Assembly: GCF_009671205.1 (NCBI RefSeq)
Contig: NZ_CP045309.1
Coordinates: forward strand, 992,001-1,056,000
Direction of reading: 5' to 3'
Origin: Micromonospora terminaliae
GTDB taxonomy: Bacteria; Actinomycetota; Actinomycetes; Mycobacteriales; Micromonosporaceae
DNA: 64,000 nucleotides
Under the pieces are notes generated by a model. The model had not been told where the DNA came from, did not search any database, and worked only from the letters and a program-made list of their open reading frames with translations. The position numbers were made by a program, and so were the translations under genes. Position 1 is the first letter of the stretch, and every line of letters begins with the position of its first letter. Shown piece after piece: positions 1-7,570 of this stretch.

Positions 1-135
1 GGTCATCGTGTCGGAGAGCTGCCGGACCTCCTGGACGCCCTCCATGAAGTGCGGAAACTCCTCGAACTGCGTCCACTGGTCGTACGCGGTGCGGACGGGG
101 ACGGCCACGTCCACGTGCTCCATAACGCCACTCAT
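1..135 (-). CDS. SRPBCC (START-like) family protein, N-terminal part
   Basis: The first 45 codons of a minus-strand gene that runs off the left edge. It starts at ATG 135 with AGGAGG 9 nt upstream; a second ATG lies four codons further in. The visible protein (EHVDVAVPVRTAYDQW, then FEEFPHFMEGV) matches the beginning of SRPBCC/polyketide-cyclase-type proteins, a hydrophobic-pocket fold with many small ligands. The ligand cannot be inferred because the rest is missing. It lies 55 nt downstream of the DUF2795 gene on the same strand and is probably co-transcribed from that gene's promoter. Confidence 0.75.
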   Translation of the reverse strand, partial: MSGVMEHVDVAVPVRTAYDQWTQFEEFPHFMEGVQEVRQLSDTMT

Positions 136-190
136 GTCAGTGTTCCTCCTGTCCCGCCGGTGTTCGCTCGCGGACCGTGGGCCGGTCCGC

Positions 191-607
191 TCACCAGCGC
201 GTCGTCTCGTTCTTGTGCCCGAGCGCGGCCCACACCTCGGAAACCGTCTGGTATCGGGTGCCCTCGGGAAGTCCTTCCAGGGCGGCGACGATGTCGTCGG
301 GCGCCTGGTTCTCCCGGGCGTTGGCCACCAGCGTGTCGCGGTCGCCGGGCAGGGCGCTCAAGGTGATGAACCGACCGAGGCGGCTGCGTCCCTCGACGTC
401 GTCCATGCTCATTCCCTGCGGGTTGCCGCCGCGGCTCGCGCCGGCCGTCATGGTCTTCGGCTCCGGCTGATCCTCGCCGGCCGGCTCCGGCTGGCGGGAC
501 TCCTCGACGCGCGAGCCACCGGCACCCGGTCCTTGGACCAGGCCGCTGACGTCCTGAGCCATGTTCTCGTCAACCCTGGGCGAGTGCTTGCTGCTGACTC
601 GTTCCAT
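191..607 (-). CDS. DUF2795 domain protein
   Basis: A 138-residue soluble protein. The N-terminal half is polar and low in complexity. The C-terminal 70 residues (SRLGRFITLSALPGDRDTL, LEGLPEGTRYQTVSEVW, ending ALGHKNETTRW) form the DUF2795 domain found in actinobacterial small proteins, whose function is unknown. Several in-frame starts exist. ATG 607 is preferred because a stress-type promoter (-10 GGGCAT at 618-623) overlaps the earlier ATG at 619 and would place the transcript start just before 607. ATG 562 is the remaining alternative. It is followed after 55 nt by the partial SRPBCC gene. Confidence 0.8.
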   Translation of the reverse strand: MERVSSKHSPRVDENMAQDVSGLVQGPGAGGSRVEESRQPEPAGEDQPEPKTMTAGASRGGNPQGMSMDDVEGRSRLGRFITLSALPGDRDTLVANARENQAPDDIVAALEGLPEGTRYQTVSEVWAALGHKNETTRW

Positions 608-617
608 GCCCACAGAC

Positions 618-643
618 ATGCCCGAGGGGGCCGCCGGTAAACC
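618..643 (-). promoter_or_regulatory. Candidate sigma-B/F-type promoter of the DUF2795 gene
   Basis: Minus strand: GGTTT (643-639), 15 nt, GGGCAT (623-618), then 10 nt to ATG 607. This agrees with the GTTT-N15-GGG architecture of general-stress sigma promoters. The identification rests on pattern only. Confidence 0.45.
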
Positions 644-693
644 GATGCCGGCCGGTCGAGCCGGTCATAAGGGCTGAACCAGGCGAAAGGTGG

Positions 694-1668
694 TCAGGAA
701 TCCGCCGGGGCGCGGGGCGGCAGAACGGGCTCGCTGGGCTCCTCCACACCGGCCTGCATGACCCGGCCGCGCTGGAGTTCGGCGTTGACCTGGACGCCGA
801 GCATGAGCGCGCAGTTGGACAAGTAGAGCCAGACCAGGAAGGCGATGACCGCGCCCAGGCTGCCGTAGGTCACGTCGTACGAGCCGAAGTTGGCCACGTA
901 GAGACCGAAGCCGAAGGAGGCGACCACCCAGGCCAGCAGGGCCAGCGCGCCGCCGGGGGTGAGCCAGCGGAACCGGGGCTGCCGTACGTTCGGGGCGATC
1001 CAGAACAGCAGCGACAGCAGGGTCATGGCCACCAGCGCGAGCAGCGGCCACTTCGCCACCGTCCACACCTGGCGGGTGAGCCCTCCGGCGTGCAGCCGGT
1101 CGCCCACGAAGTCGGTGACCGGGCCGCTCACGATCAGCCCCAGCGCCACCACGGCGAGCAGCACCAGCGACACCGCGGCGAGCCCGATCTGCACGGGCCG
1201 CAGCCGGTAGAACGGCCGCCCCTCCTCGACCCCGTAGATCGCGTTGGACGCCCGGGTGAACGCGCCGATGAAGCCGGACGCCGACCAGAGCGCACCGAGC
1301 AGGCCGAAGCTCAGCAGCACCTTCGCCGAGCCCTGCTGCTCCACCACGTTGCGCACCACCGTGACGAAGGCGTCGTTGCCGACCACCGAGCCGGCGCCGA
1401 TCTCCCGGGCCAGGTCGATGACGGTGTCCACGGTGCGTGGCCCGTCGGAGACCAGCCCGACCAGGGCGACCACCACGATGGTCGAGGGAAAGAGCGCCAG
1501 CACCCCGTAGTAGGTGAGCGCGGCGGCCCAGTCGGCGCAGTTGTCCTTCACGAAGTTGCGTCCGGCGCGGACCAGCACCCCGCGCCAGGTGGCCCAGCTC
1601 AACTGGCGTACCCGCCGGGGGATCCGGGCCCGCTGCCGGCCGCCGGCCGCCGCATCCGTCGCCGTCAT
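694..1668 (-). CDS. YihY/UPF0761 family integral membrane protein
   Basis: A 324-residue membrane protein of the YihY/BrkB family (older annotations call it ribonuclease BN, which is not supported). A basic N-terminus is followed by NFVKDNCADWAAALTYYGVL, which introduces the first membrane segment. About six hydrophobic segments are visible, including ALFPSTIVVVALVGLV, IGLAAVSLVLLAVVALG and LGAVIAFLVWLYLSNCALML, and the tail is polar. Its transport role is not established. ATG 1668 has GGAGGCGGTC immediately upstream. It is divergent from the chaB-like gene, and the pair shares a palindrome holding both candidate -35 elements. Confidence 0.9.
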   Translation of the reverse strand: MTATDAAAGGRQRARIPRRVRQLSWATWRGVLVRAGRNFVKDNCADWAAALTYYGVLALFPSTIVVVALVGLVSDGPRTVDTVIDLAREIGAGSVVGNDAFVTVVRNVVEQQGSAKVLLSFGLLGALWSASGFIGAFTRASNAIYGVEEGRPFYRLRPVQIGLAAVSLVLLAVVALGLIVSGPVTDFVGDRLHAGGLTRQVWTVAKWPLLALVAMTLLSLLFWIAPNVRQPRFRWLTPGGALALLAWVVASFGFGLYVANFGSYDVTYGSLGAVIAFLVWLYLSNCALMLGVQVNAELQRGRVMQAGVEEPSEPVLPPRAPADS

Positions 1669-1717
1669 GACCGCCTCCTCCGCGCCGCCGGCGCACCTCC
1701 GGCAGGTGGCCCGGGCG

Positions 1718-1744
1718 GTACCCGGTGGGGGAAGCCGACAAACC
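1718..1744 (-). promoter_or_regulatory. Candidate sigma-B/F-type promoter of the YihY-like gene
   Basis: Minus strand: GGTTT (1744-1740), 16 nt, GGGTAC (1723-1718). It would give a 5' leader of about 40 nt ending in a good Shine-Dalgarno sequence. Its -35 is the left half of the palindrome at 1737-1758. Confidence 0.45.
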
Positions 1745-1758
1745 GGTGCCGGTTTGTC
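1737..1758. promoter_or_regulatory. 22-bp palindrome in a divergent promoter region
   Basis: GACAAACCGG (1737-1746), TG, CCGGTTTGTC (1749-1758): perfect 10-bp arms. Each arm supplies a GGTTT element facing outward, towards the YihY-like gene on the left and the ChaB-like gene on the right. It may be two back-to-back -35 boxes, a dimeric repressor operator, or both. Confidence 0.6.
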
Positions 1759-1776
1759 CTGGACCGGTGCGGGAAT
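1751..1776 (+). promoter_or_regulatory. Candidate sigma-B/F-type promoter of the chaB-like gene
   Basis: GGTTT (1751-1755), 15 nt, GGGAAT (1771-1776). Transcription would start near 1783-1786, leaving a leader of about 28 nt that contains the strong GGAGGACGAG ribosome-binding site before ATG 1812. Confidence 0.5.
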
Positions 1777-1811
1777 TCGTAGTGGATCCCACGGAGACGG
1801 AGGAGGACGAG

Positions 1812-2216
1812 ATGCCCGGGCGCGAGGTACTGCCCAGCACGCTGAAGCGCTCCCCGGACAAGGCGCAGCGGACCTGGGAGAAGACGCACGACTCGGCGGT
1901 CGAGACGTACGGCGAGGGGGAGCGGGCGCACCGCACCGCCTTCGCCGCCGTGAAGCACGAGTTCGAGAAGGTCGGCGACCACTGGGAGCCGAAGGGGCGC
2001 AAGGGCCCGAGCGACCGGCAGGCGGCCGGCGGCGGCCCGGCCCGGCGGGCTCCCACGGCCGGCGGGGTGGACGCCAACGCCAAGAAGGAACACCTCATGG
2101 AGGTGGCGAAGAAGCTCGACGTGCCGGGCCGGTCCCGGATGACCAAGCCGGAGCTGGTCAAGGCGATCGAGAAGGCCAACAACAACGCCACCCGCGAGGC
2201 CCGCGGCGGCCGCTGA
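1812..2216 (+). CDS. ChaB family protein with C-terminal Rho-N/SAP-like domain
   Basis: A 134-residue soluble protein. Residues 1-60 match ChaB (LPSTLKRSPDKAQRTWEKTHDS, then the helix around HRTAFAAVKHEFEKVG). ChaB proteins were named as regulators of cation transport, but the biochemistry is poorly defined. After a Gly/Pro/Arg linker, residues 95-128 (KKEHLMEVAKKLDVPGRSRM, TKPELVKAIEKAN) form a helix-extended-loop-helix of the Rho N-terminal/SAP-like type that often binds nucleic acid. ATG 1812 is chosen over upstream in-frame codons because GGAGGACGAG precedes it. ChaB plus Rho-N proteins are common among actinobacterial stress genes, in line with the promoter seen here. Confidence 0.88.
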   Translation: MPGREVLPSTLKRSPDKAQRTWEKTHDSAVETYGEGERAHRTAFAAVKHEFEKVGDHWEPKGRKGPSDRQAAGGGPARRAPTAGGVDANAKKEHLMEVAKKLDVPGRSRMTKPELVKAIEKANNNATREARGGR

Positions 2217-2231
2217 CCGGCCGGTGCCGAC

Positions 2232-2268
2232 ACGGGAGCCCGGGACCGCGCAGGTCCCGGGCTCCCGT
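2232..2268. terminator. Hairpin terminator between convergent genes
   Basis: A perfect 16-bp stem (2232-2247 with 2253-2268) around a 5-nt loop, between the chaB-like stop and the converging aldehyde dehydrogenase stop. There is no T-tract on either side, as is usual in high-GC actinobacteria. It probably serves both genes. Confidence 0.7.
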
Positions 2269-2276
2269 CGTGCCGC

Positions 2277-3710
2277 TCACCAGTGTCCGCCGCCCGGCGC
2301 CTCGATGTGCACGGCCTTCACCGTGCTGAACTCGTCGAGCAGCTCCGGGCCGTACCCGAAGCCCTGGCCGCTGCCGCGGCGCGGCTGCGCGGCACCGCCC
2401 GGCGCCCCCCCGAACACCGCGTTGACCTTCACGGTGCCGACCGGCAGGTCCCGCCAGGCCCGGTGGGCGTGGCTCATGGAGCCGGTCAGCACCGTGGCGG
2501 CCAGCCCGTACGGTGAGTCGGCCGCGCAGCGCAGCCCCTCGCTGAACGAGTCGACCACGACCACCGGGGCGACCGGCCCGAAGGTCTCCTCGCGGACCAG
2601 CGCCATCTCGTGCCGGCAGTCGCTGACAACCGTCGCCGGGTAGAACGCCCCCGGCCCGTCCGGCACGCTGCCGCCGGTGCGCAGCCGCGCGCCCTCGGCC
2701 ACCGCCGCCGTGACCTGCCCGTGCACGTGGTCCCGGTGCCGCCGGTCGACCAGCGGCCCGAGCTGCGTCCCCGGGTCCCGGCCCGGGCCCAGGGCCAGCG
2801 CCTCGGCCCGCTCCACCAGCGCGTCCACGAAGTCCTCGGCCACGTCCCGGTGCACGTAGATCCGCTCCACGGCGACGCAGATCTGCCCGGCGTTGGCGAA
2901 GCAGCCCAGCGCGGCCTGCTCGGCCGCCCACACCGGGTCCACGTCCGCGTCCACCACGAGGGGATCACTGCCGCCGTTCTCCAGCAGCACCTTCGCGCCG
3001 GTACGGGCGCCCGCGGCGGCGATCGCCCGGCCGGTGGCCGTCGAGCCCACGTGGGCGATCACGTCCACCTCCTGCCCGGCCAGCGCCGCGCCCACCTCGG
3101 CGCCGCCAGTGAGCAGGGACAGCACGCCGGCCGGCAGCGCCGAGTCCAGGGCCCGGGCCAGCAGCCAGCCGGTCGCCGGGGTGCGCTCGCTCGGCTTGTA
3201 CAGCACCACGTTCCCGGTGACGAGGGCCGCGCCGAGCAGGCCGCAGGAGACCGCCACCGGGTCGTTCCAGGGGGTGATCGCAGCGACCACGCCGCGCGGC
3301 TCGGGGGCCATGAAGTCCAGCGCGGAATGGGAGCCGTGCAGGGTCCGCCCGCCCCGCACCGGGCCGAGTTCGGCGTACTGTCGCAGCGTGCCGATGCCCG
3401 CCGCCACGCCACCGCGCGCGTCGTCCAGCGGCTTGCCCATCTCCGCCGTGGTGGCCTGCGCCAGCTCGTCGGCGACGGCCTCGACCGCGTCCGCCGCGCG
3501 GTGCAGCGCCGCCGCGCGCTCCGCCGGGGCCGTCGCCGCCCACTCGGCCGTCGCGCCCCGGGCGGCCTCGACCGCCTTGGCCACCTCGTCCGCCGTCGCC
3601 ATCGGCACGGTGGTCACCGGGGAGCCGTCGGCCGGATCGTGTACGACCAGCTCGCCCCCCTCACCACCGGCACCCCAGACTCCACCTATGAGCTGCGCAA
3701 CCGTGTACAT
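2277..3710 (-). CDS. Aldehyde dehydrogenase family protein
   Basis: A 477-residue cytosolic NAD(P)-dependent aldehyde dehydrogenase that oxidises an aldehyde to the acid. Catalytic elements are all present: Asn149 (TPWND), Lys172 (YKPSE), general base Glu244 in LLENGGSDP, nucleophile Cys278 in NAGQICVAVERI, and the EETFGPV motif near 374. LENGG replaces the more usual LELGG, and the substrate cannot be assigned. ATG 3710 is chosen because the protein aligns from MYTVAQLIGGVW, and a longer open frame upstream covers the divergent neighbour. It is divergent from the FAD oxidoreductase, which suggests joint oxidation of an isoprenoid or other lipid, but this is inference. Confidence 0.92.
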   Translation of the reverse strand: MYTVAQLIGGVWGAGGEGGELVVHDPADGSPVTTVPMATADEVAKAVEAARGATAEWAATAPAERAAALHRAADAVEAVADELAQATTAEMGKPLDDARGGVAAGIGTLRQYAELGPVRGGRTLHGSHSALDFMAPEPRGVVAAITPWNDPVAVSCGLLGAALVTGNVVLYKPSERTPATGWLLARALDSALPAGVLSLLTGGAEVGAALAGQEVDVIAHVGSTATGRAIAAAGARTGAKVLLENGGSDPLVVDADVDPVWAAEQAALGCFANAGQICVAVERIYVHRDVAEDFVDALVERAEALALGPGRDPGTQLGPLVDRRHRDHVHGQVTAAVAEGARLRTGGSVPDGPGAFYPATVVSDCRHEMALVREETFGPVAPVVVVDSFSEGLRCAADSPYGLAATVLTGSMSHAHRAWRDLPVGTVKVNAVFGGAPGGAAQPRRGSGQGFGYGPELLDEFSTVKAVHIEAPGGGHW

Positions 3711-3720
3711 GCGGCAGTGG

Positions 3721-3745
3721 ATGCCCCGACCCGGGCGAGGCAAAC
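3721..3745 (-). promoter_or_regulatory. Candidate sigma-B/F-type promoter of the aldehyde dehydrogenase gene
   Basis: Minus strand: GTTT (3745-3742), 15 nt, GGGCAT (3726-3721), then 10 nt to ATG 3710. The -35 is half of the palindrome AAACGCGTTT (3742-3751), which it shares with the opposite promoter. Confidence 0.45.
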
Positions 3746-3747
3746 GC

Positions 3748-3773
3748 GTTTCGCCCGGTAACCGGCCGGGTAG
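3748..3773 (+). promoter_or_regulatory. Candidate sigma-B/F-type promoter of the FAD oxidoreductase gene
   Basis: GTTT (3748-3751), 16 nt, GGGTAG (3768-3773), then 9 nt to ATG 3783, so the mRNA would be nearly leaderless. It is a mirror image of the promoter on the other strand. Confidence 0.45.
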
Positions 3774-3782
3774 GCGGATCGG

Positions 3783-5375
3783 ATGATTTCGACCGCGGAC
3801 GCCGTCGTGATCGGCGCCGGGCACAACGGACTGGTGGCCGCGAACCTGCTGGCCGACGCGGGCTGGGACGTGCTGGTGCTGGAGGCCACGCAGGTCCCCG
3901 GCGGGGCGGTACGCTCCGCCGAGGTGACCGCCCCCGGCTACCTCAGCGACCTCTACAGCTCCTTCTACCCGCTCGGCTACGCCTCGCCGGTCCTGCGCGG
4001 CCTGGGCCTGGAGCGGCACGGGCTGTCCTGGACCCACTCCCCGGACGTGCTGGCCCACCTGCTGCCGGACGGCCGCGCCGCCGTCATCAACCGGGACCTG
4101 GACGCCACCGCCGCCTCGCTGGAGACGTTCGCGCCCGGCGACGGCGACCGCTGGCGGAACGCGTACGCCGACTGGCGCCAGGTGGCCGAGCCGATGCTCG
4201 ACACCATCACCAGCCCGTTCCCGCCCGTGCGCGGCGGCCTGACCCTGCTGCGCCGGCTCAAGGTCTCCGGCGCGCTGCGGCTGGCCCGCCGGCTCGTGGT
4301 GCCGGTGCGCAAGCTCGGGGACGAGCTCTTCGCCGGCGAGGGCGGGCCGGCGCTGCTGGCCGGCTGCGCGCTGCACACCGACCTGTCACCGGAGGAGGCC
4401 GGCTCCGGGGTGTACGGCTGGCTGCTCGCCATGCTCGGCCAGCAGGTCGGCTGGCCCGTGCCGGTCGGCGGCGCGCAGCGGATCACCGACGCGCTGGTGG
4501 CCCGGCTCGTCGAGCGCGGCGGCCGGATCGAGTACGGCGCCCGGGTCGACCGGGTGCTCACGGCCCGGGGCCGGGCCATGGGGGTGCGTACCGCCGGCGG
4601 CACCGACTGGCGGGCCCGGCGGGCGGTGCTCGCCGACGTTCCCGCCCCGGCGCTCTACCTGGACCTGGTCGGCGCGGCGGCACTCCCGCCCCGGCTGGTC
4701 GAGGACCTGGCGCACTTCCGGTGGGACGGCTCGACGCTCAAGGTGGACTGGGCGCTCTCGGCGCCGGTGCCGTGGAAGAACCGGGCCGTCGCCGGCTCCG
4801 GCACGGTGCACCTCGGCGCCGACCTGAACGGGCTCACGGCCTACGCGGGGGAGCTGGCCCGCGGCGAGGTGCCCCGGAACCCCTTCCTGCTCGTGGGGCA
4901 GATGTCGGTGGCCGACCCGAGCCACTCGCCGCCGGGCACCGAGTCGCTCTGGTCGTACACGCACCTGCCGTTCCGCCGGGCCTGGCGGGCCGAGGAGGTC
5001 ACCGCGCACGTGGAGCGGATGGAGGAGGTGCTGGAGGAGGCCGCCCCGGGCTTCCGCTCCCTGATCGTGGGGCGGCACGTGGCCGGCCCGGCCGACCTGG
5101 AGGCCGCCGAGCCGAGCCTGGTCGGCGGCGCGCTGGGGGGCGGCACGGCGGCCGCGTACCAGCAGCTGTTCCTGCGGCCGATCCCCGGCCTGGGCCGCGC
5201 GGACACCCCGGTGGACCGGCTCTACCTGGCCAGCGCCTCGGCGCACCCCGGCGGCGGCGTGCACGGCGCCCCCGGCGCGAACGCCGCCCGGGCCGCCCTG
5301 GCCCGCGACCGGGCCCTCACCGGCGATCTGTACGCGAGTGTGATCGGCGCGGCGCACCGCACCGTCTACCGCTGA
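3783..5375 (+). CDS. Phytoene-dehydrogenase-like FAD-dependent oxidoreductase
   Basis: A 530-residue amine-oxidase/CrtI-type flavoprotein. Residues 7-28 hold the FAD-binding Rossmann motif (VVIGAGHNGLVAANLL) followed by the second acidic strand end (VLVLEA). The C-terminus has the family FAD motif (LYLASASAHPGGGVHGAPG). Such proteins desaturate or isomerise carotenoids, retinoids and other lipids. No other carotenoid gene is nearby, so carotenoid synthesis is not supported. The next gene converges, with 310 nt between the stops. Confidence 0.9.
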   Translation: MISTADAVVIGAGHNGLVAANLLADAGWDVLVLEATQVPGGAVRSAEVTAPGYLSDLYSSFYPLGYASPVLRGLGLERHGLSWTHSPDVLAHLLPDGRAAVINRDLDATAASLETFAPGDGDRWRNAYADWRQVAEPMLDTITSPFPPVRGGLTLLRRLKVSGALRLARRLVVPVRKLGDELFAGEGGPALLAGCALHTDLSPEEAGSGVYGWLLAMLGQQVGWPVPVGGAQRITDALVARLVERGGRIEYGARVDRVLTARGRAMGVRTAGGTDWRARRAVLADVPAPALYLDLVGAAALPPRLVEDLAHFRWDGSTLKVDWALSAPVPWKNRAVAGSGTVHLGADLNGLTAYAGELARGEVPRNPFLLVGQMSVADPSHSPPGTESLWSYTHLPFRRAWRAEEVTAHVERMEEVLEEAAPGFRSLIVGRHVAGPADLEAAEPSLVGGALGGGTAAAYQQLFLRPIPGLGRADTPVDRLYLASASAHPGGGVHGAPGANAARAALARDRALTGDLYASVIGAAHRTVYR

Positions 5376-5454
5376 CCGGCCACCCGGCAGGGCGCACTCG
5401 TCGCTTCCCGTCACCGTTGGTGACCGATGCCCGCCGGCCGGCGCCCCTCCTCCG

Positions 5455-5586
5455 CCGCCTTTGCTCTGCAGCCGCATACGCAGCGGTGACGCAGGGTGTC
5501 CGGCCGGCGCCGGCGCGGGCGGCCGGGCGGTTGCTCGCCGCGCAGGTGGGGAGGGTGCTGCGGTGATGGCTGCAGAGCAAAGGCGG
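5455..5586. repeat. Palindromic element with 19-bp perfect arms
   Basis: The left arm at 5455-5473 (CCGCCTTTGCTCTGCAGCC) is repeated exactly inverted at 5568-5586, enclosing a GC-rich 94-nt core. Its TTTGCTCTGCAG sequence is less GC-rich than its surroundings. Size, symmetry and position resemble a miniature palindromic element (REP/MITE-like). No target-site duplication was identified. Confidence 0.6.
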
Positions 5587-5615
5587 TCCGAGGCTTTGGC
5601 GGCCGGGACGACGAA

Positions 5616-5650
5616 GCCGCACGCTGCGTCATCGTGACGCAGCGTGCGGC
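5616..5650. terminator. 16-bp hairpin, likely bidirectional terminator
   Basis: GCCGCACGCTGCGTCA (5616-5631), loop TCG, and an exact inverted copy at 5635-5650. It lies between the stop of the FAD oxidoreductase and the stop of the converging mannose synthase gene. Confidence 0.65.
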
Positions 5651-5685
5651 CAGTGTCCGTGCGAGAGCGACCGCGACCGCGGGGG

Positions 5686-6462
5686 TCAGGTGTCCAGGTT
5701 GCGGTGGCGCGTGCGCAGCTTGAACGGCATGAGGGCGCTCTCGATCTTGGTGGCCGTGGTCATCTTCGAGGCGCCCTCGCGGCGCTCCTCGAAGCGGATC
5801 GGCACCTCGAGGATGGTGTGCCCCAGCTTGGTGGCCAGGTAGTGCATCTCCACCTGGAAGCTGTAGCCGTTGGACTGCACCCGCTGCAGGCCGATGTCGC
5901 GCAGCGCGTCGGCCCGCCAGATCTTGAAGCCGGCGGTGAGGTCACGGATCCGCACCCGCAGCAGGGTGTGCACGTAGAGGTTTGCCCAGCCGCTGAGCGC
6001 GCGCCGATAGAGCGGCCAGTTCTCGTCCAGCTCGCCGCCCGGCACGTACCGCGAGCCGATGACCACGCCGGACTGGGTGGAGAGCAGCGCCCCGAGCATG
6101 CCGGGCAGCGCCTCCGGGGGGTGCGACAGGTCGGCGTCCATCTGCGCCACGTACTCGGCGCCGTCGGCGAGCGCCCGCCCGATGCCGTCCACGTACGCCC
6201 GGCCGAGGCCCTCCTTGCCCGGGCGGTGCACCACGAGCAGCCGGTCCGGGTGCTCGATGGCCAGCTTGTCGGCGACCTCCCCGGTGCCGTCGGGGGAGTT
6301 GTCGTCCGCGACGAGCACCTTCAACCCGGGCAGCGGCAGCGCGAGGAGGCGCTCGACCAGCACCGGGAGGTTGCCCGCCTCGTTGTAGGTCGGAACGACG
6401 ACGGTCAGGCGTGCGTCGCGCCACGGGGAGGGCAACTGCACGGGTTCGATCATCACGGACAT
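5686..6462 (-). CDS. Polyprenol monophosphomannose synthase (GT2)
   Basis: A 258-residue cytosolic/membrane-associated GT2 glycosyltransferase of the Ppm1/DPM1 type. It makes polyprenyl-phosphate mannose from GDP-mannose for later lipoglycan and protein mannosylation. Visible motifs: VVVPTYNEAGNLP near the N-terminus, ADDNSPDGTG, the metal-binding QMDADLSHPP, and GYSFQVEMHY with PIRFEERREGASKM near the end. It lacks the C-terminal GtrA-like membrane domain and the N-terminal apolipoprotein acyltransferase domain of fused forms. ATG 6462 is given, but ATG 6453 has a better-spaced GAGG (9 nt). It supplies the mannosyl donor for a pathway related to pgsA, patA and pimA further right. Confidence 0.92.
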   Translation of the reverse strand: MSVMIEPVQLPSPWRDARLTVVVPTYNEAGNLPVLVERLLALPLPGLKVLVADDNSPDGTGEVADKLAIEHPDRLLVVHRPGKEGLGRAYVDGIGRALADGAEYVAQMDADLSHPPEALPGMLGALLSTQSGVVIGSRYVPGGELDENWPLYRRALSGWANLYVHTLLRVRIRDLTAGFKIWRADALRDIGLQRVQSNGYSFQVEMHYLATKLGHTILEVPIRFEERREGASKMTTATKIESALMPFKLRTRHRNLDT

Positions 6463-6490
6463 CCTCGGTCGGCCGACAGGTTCACCTGAG

Positions 6491-6496
6491 AGGGTA
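6491..6496 (-). promoter_or_regulatory. -10 box of the mannose synthase gene
   Basis: TACCCT on the minus strand, 28 nt before ATG 6462. It has the TANNNT form typical of actinobacterial vegetative promoters. No clear -35 was seen. Confidence 0.4.
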
Positions 6497-6568
6497 GCCA
6501 GTCCTCTCCGCGCGGTCCGCACAGATGCCCGCCCGGAGGATTCCGGAGCGTCCCGCCGCGTGGGCACG

Positions 6569-7570
6569 TCACCGAAGGCGACGGGTCAGCCCGCCGGCCA
6601 GCGTCAGCAGCCCACCGACCGCCAGCGCGGAAACCGCGCGCTTGTGCGTGCTCACCCACAGTGCGGCGGAGTGCCCCCGGGCCCGGTCGGCGAAGACGCC
6701 CTCGGCGCCCCGGTCCTGCTCGTCGTCGCCCGGCCGGTTCAGGTTGTCGCGCCACGCCGCCGGGTCGATCGGCGCGTCGGTCTGCTGGCTGTCGTAGCCG
6801 TCCCGGGCCAGCTTCCGGTCCAGCAGTCCGGGGAAGAGGACGTTGCCCAGCCGGGCCCGCCAGGTCGGGCCGCCCACGTTCAGCTCGCGCGGCCCGCGGT
6901 CGGCGGCCCAGACGACCGCCCGCGCGGCCACCTCGGGCGCGAAGATCGGCGGCACCGGCTGCGGATGCCGGGGCAGGCGGGTGCGCACCCAGGAGAACTG
7001 GGGGGTGTTCATGGCGGGGAGCTGCACCATCGACAGCTTCACCCCGGGGCAGTCGTGCAGCAGTTCGGCCCGGAGCGAGTCGTTGAAGCCCTGCACCGCG
7101 TGCTTGCTGGCGCAGTACGCCGACTGCAGCGGGATGCCCCGGTAGGCCAGCGCCGAACCGACCTGCACGATGGCCCCGCGGCCGTGGGCGCGCATGTGGC
7201 GGAGCGCGGCCAGCGTGCCGTGCACCGTGCCCAGGTAGTTGACCTCGGTGACCCGGCGGAACTCCGCGGCGGTGATCTCCCAGGCCGGCGCGAAGACCGA
7301 GACCATCGCGTCGTTCACCCAGACGTCGAGCCCGCCGTAGTGGTGCACCACGTCGTCGGCGGCCCGCTGCACCACGCCCGCGTCGGCGACGTCGACCGGG
7401 TAGGTGCGGACCTCGGCGGCGCCGAGCCGGCGGCAGTCGCGCTCGGCGCCGGCCAGCCCGGCCGCGCCCCGGGCCAGCAGCGCCAGCCGGGCGCCACGCG
7501 CCGCGTACGCCCGGGCGACCGCGCGGCCCACGCCCGCGCTCGCTCCGGTGATCACGACCCGCTGCGTCAC
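6569..7570 (-). CDS. SDR family oxidoreductase
   Basis: A 333-residue classical short-chain dehydrogenase/reductase. TGASAGVGRAVA (residues 8-19) is the NAD(P)-binding TGxxxGxG motif, the DVAD acidic pair follows near 60, and the catalytic Ser, Tyr and Lys are visible as VGSALAYRG with SAYCASKHAVQGF. In place of the usual NNA motif it reads NDAMVSVF. The C-terminal 70 residues extend past the catalytic domain and end in a hydrophobic segment (AVSALAVGGLLTLAGGL) that may anchor it to the membrane. Its start overlaps the upstream SRPBCC stop by 4 nt, so the two are translationally coupled. The substrate is unknown. Confidence 0.9.
   Translation of the reverse strand: MTQRVVITGASAGVGRAVARAYAARGARLALLARGAAGLAGAERDCRRLGAAEVRTYPVDVADAGVVQRAADDVVHHYGGLDVWVNDAMVSVFAPAWEITAAEFRRVTEVNYLGTVHGTLAALRHMRAHGRGAIVQVGSALAYRGIPLQSAYCASKHAVQGFNDSLRAELLHDCPGVKLSMVQLPAMNTPQFSWVRTRLPRHPQPVPPIFAPEVAARAVVWAADRGPRELNVGGPTWRARLGNVLFPGLLDRKLARDGYDSQQTDAPIDPAAWRDNLNRPGDDEQDRGAEGVFADRARGHSAALWVSTHKRAVSALAVGGLLTLAGGLTRRLR

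Larger units (their letters stand above)
5376..5685. other. Convergent intergenic region rich in inverted repeats
   Basis: 310 nt between two convergent stops. It holds a 19-bp inverted repeat with a 94-nt spacer (5455-5586) and a separate 16-bp hairpin (5616-5650). Short open frames cross it on both strands, but they lack ribosome-binding sites and recognisable domains and are not called. Confidence 0.7.

Noticed and set aside
5317..5632. Short minus-strand reading frames over the 5.4-kb palindrome
   Set aside because: No ribosome-binding site or domain; their sequence simply follows the inverted repeat.
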